The notes under the pieces are model-generated. The model saw only the letters and a list, made by a program, of their open reading frames with translations. It had not been told where the DNA came from and ran no database searches. The position numbers were made by a program, and so were the translations under genes. Positions 40,981-41,278 of a stretch of DNA of 41,278 nt are shown one piece after another (position 1 is the first letter of the stretch; each line of letters starts with the position of its first letter). Source of the DNA: Lachnospiraceae bacterium (GTDB lineage Bacteria > Bacillota > Clostridia > Lachnospirales > Lachnospiraceae); the NCBI GenBank assembly GCA_015057635.1, contig SVEB01000056.1, positions 1-41,278 on the forward strand. The letters run 5' to 3'.

Positions 40981-41051
40981 TGACAATATAGTGTAAATAG
41001 AGGGATAAGACGGCATAAGCTGTCACACGAGAATATGATTTACCGTTGTCA
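40981..41051 (+). promoter_or_regulatory. Structured leader of glnN
   Basis: Three nested pairings share one axis: TGACAA (40981-40986) with TTGTCA (41046-41051), GTAAAT (40993-40998) with ATTTAC (41038-41043), and GACGGC/GCTGTC around ATAA (41009-41024). The structure ends 9 bases before the AAGGAG ribosome site, so it may control translation or bind a regulator. It matches no riboswitch class I recognise. Confidence 0.55.
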
Positions 41052-41075
41052 ATTTCATGGAAGGAGATTATTGTT

Positions 41076-41278
41076 ATGGCAGAGAAATTAACAGACATTT
41101 TTGGTATGGATGTGTTCGATGAAAGCACAATGAAAGAACGCTTACCGAAAGAGACTTTCAAAGCGTTAAAGAAGACAATTGAAAATGGCGAGGATCTTGA
41201 TTCTAGTGTAGCAACCGTGGTTGCAAACGCTATGAAAGACTGGGCAATTGAAAGAGGGGCAACACATTATACTCACTG
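41076..41278 (+). CDS. glnN: Glutamine synthetase type III, N-terminal part
   Basis: The first 67 residues are visible before the window ends in the next codon. The opening MAEKLTDIFGMDVFD, then MKERLPKETFKALKKTI and VVANAMKDWAIERGATHYTH, matches the N-terminus of the large (about 700-residue) GSIII enzymes, not the shorter GSI. The enzyme makes glutamine from glutamate and ammonia with ATP. AAGGAG (41061-41066) precedes the ATG by 9 bases. Control through the structured leader is inferred. Confidence 0.93.
   Translation, partial: MAEKLTDIFGMDVFDESTMKERLPKETFKALKKTIENGEDLDSSVATVVANAMKDWAIERGATHYTH

Overview
The window looks like chromosome of a spore-forming Clostridia member, most likely a Lachnospiraceae gut anaerobe. 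The signs are a moderate AT bias, strong AGGAGG-type ribosome sites, TTGACA/TATAAT promoters with 17-nt spacers, an addB-addA pair, an alpha/beta-type small acid-soluble spore protein, a glmS ribozyme and a type III glutamine synthetase. No species is claimed. It is mostly ordinary core genome: 29 protein genes (the first and last cut by the window edges), one catalytic RNA, and no rRNA, tRNA, CRISPR array, insertion sequence or prophage that I could see.

Layout: 1-7.0 kb (+) holds addB (3' part), addA, a spore DNA-binding protein and a diacylglycerol-kinase-type lipid kinase. 7.1-10 kb is a divergent ROK repressor/xylulokinase pair around a strong promoter with an operator-like dyad. 10.2-12.1 kb is a methyltransferase and Hsp33. 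12.4-14.1 kb (-) has an acetyltransferase and a penicillin-V-acylase-like Ntn hydrolase. 14.3-18.1 kb (+) has a serine hydrolase and a glycogen debranching enzyme, separated by a degenerate 16-bp tandem repeat. 18.2-23.8 kb (-) has a phospholipase-D-family enzyme, glmS with its ribozyme, a small membrane protein and an asparaginase. 24.1-30.6 kb (+) has a CapA lipoprotein, a GltD-like flavoprotein, serC-serA behind an attenuator-like leader, and xanthine phosphoribosyltransferase. 30.8-34.4 kb is a heterodimeric ABC exporter with one degenerate ATP site. 34.9-41.3 kb has an RsmC-like methyltransferase (-), manA, a DUF624 protein, glgB, mscS and the start of glnN.

Functional links: AddB and AddA form one recombination nuclease. 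SerC and SerA cover two steps of serine synthesis. Glycogen metabolism is split between the debranching enzyme near 17 kb and GlgB near 38 kb. GlmS and ManA draw on the fructose-6-phosphate pool.

The least explained material is non-coding. Three long hairpins, one after hslO and two in the 520-bp gap after the ABC exporter, share an inner core (CTATYAGACAG), unrelated but self-complementary arms and similar outer flanks. One lies inside a 208-bp near-palindrome. They look like a dispersed family of structured elements held by compensatory change, and are the best candidate here for something undescribed. Other leads are the glnN and serC leaders, an apparent AUC start in the ABC exporter, and acidic insertions in AddA and the methyltransferase.
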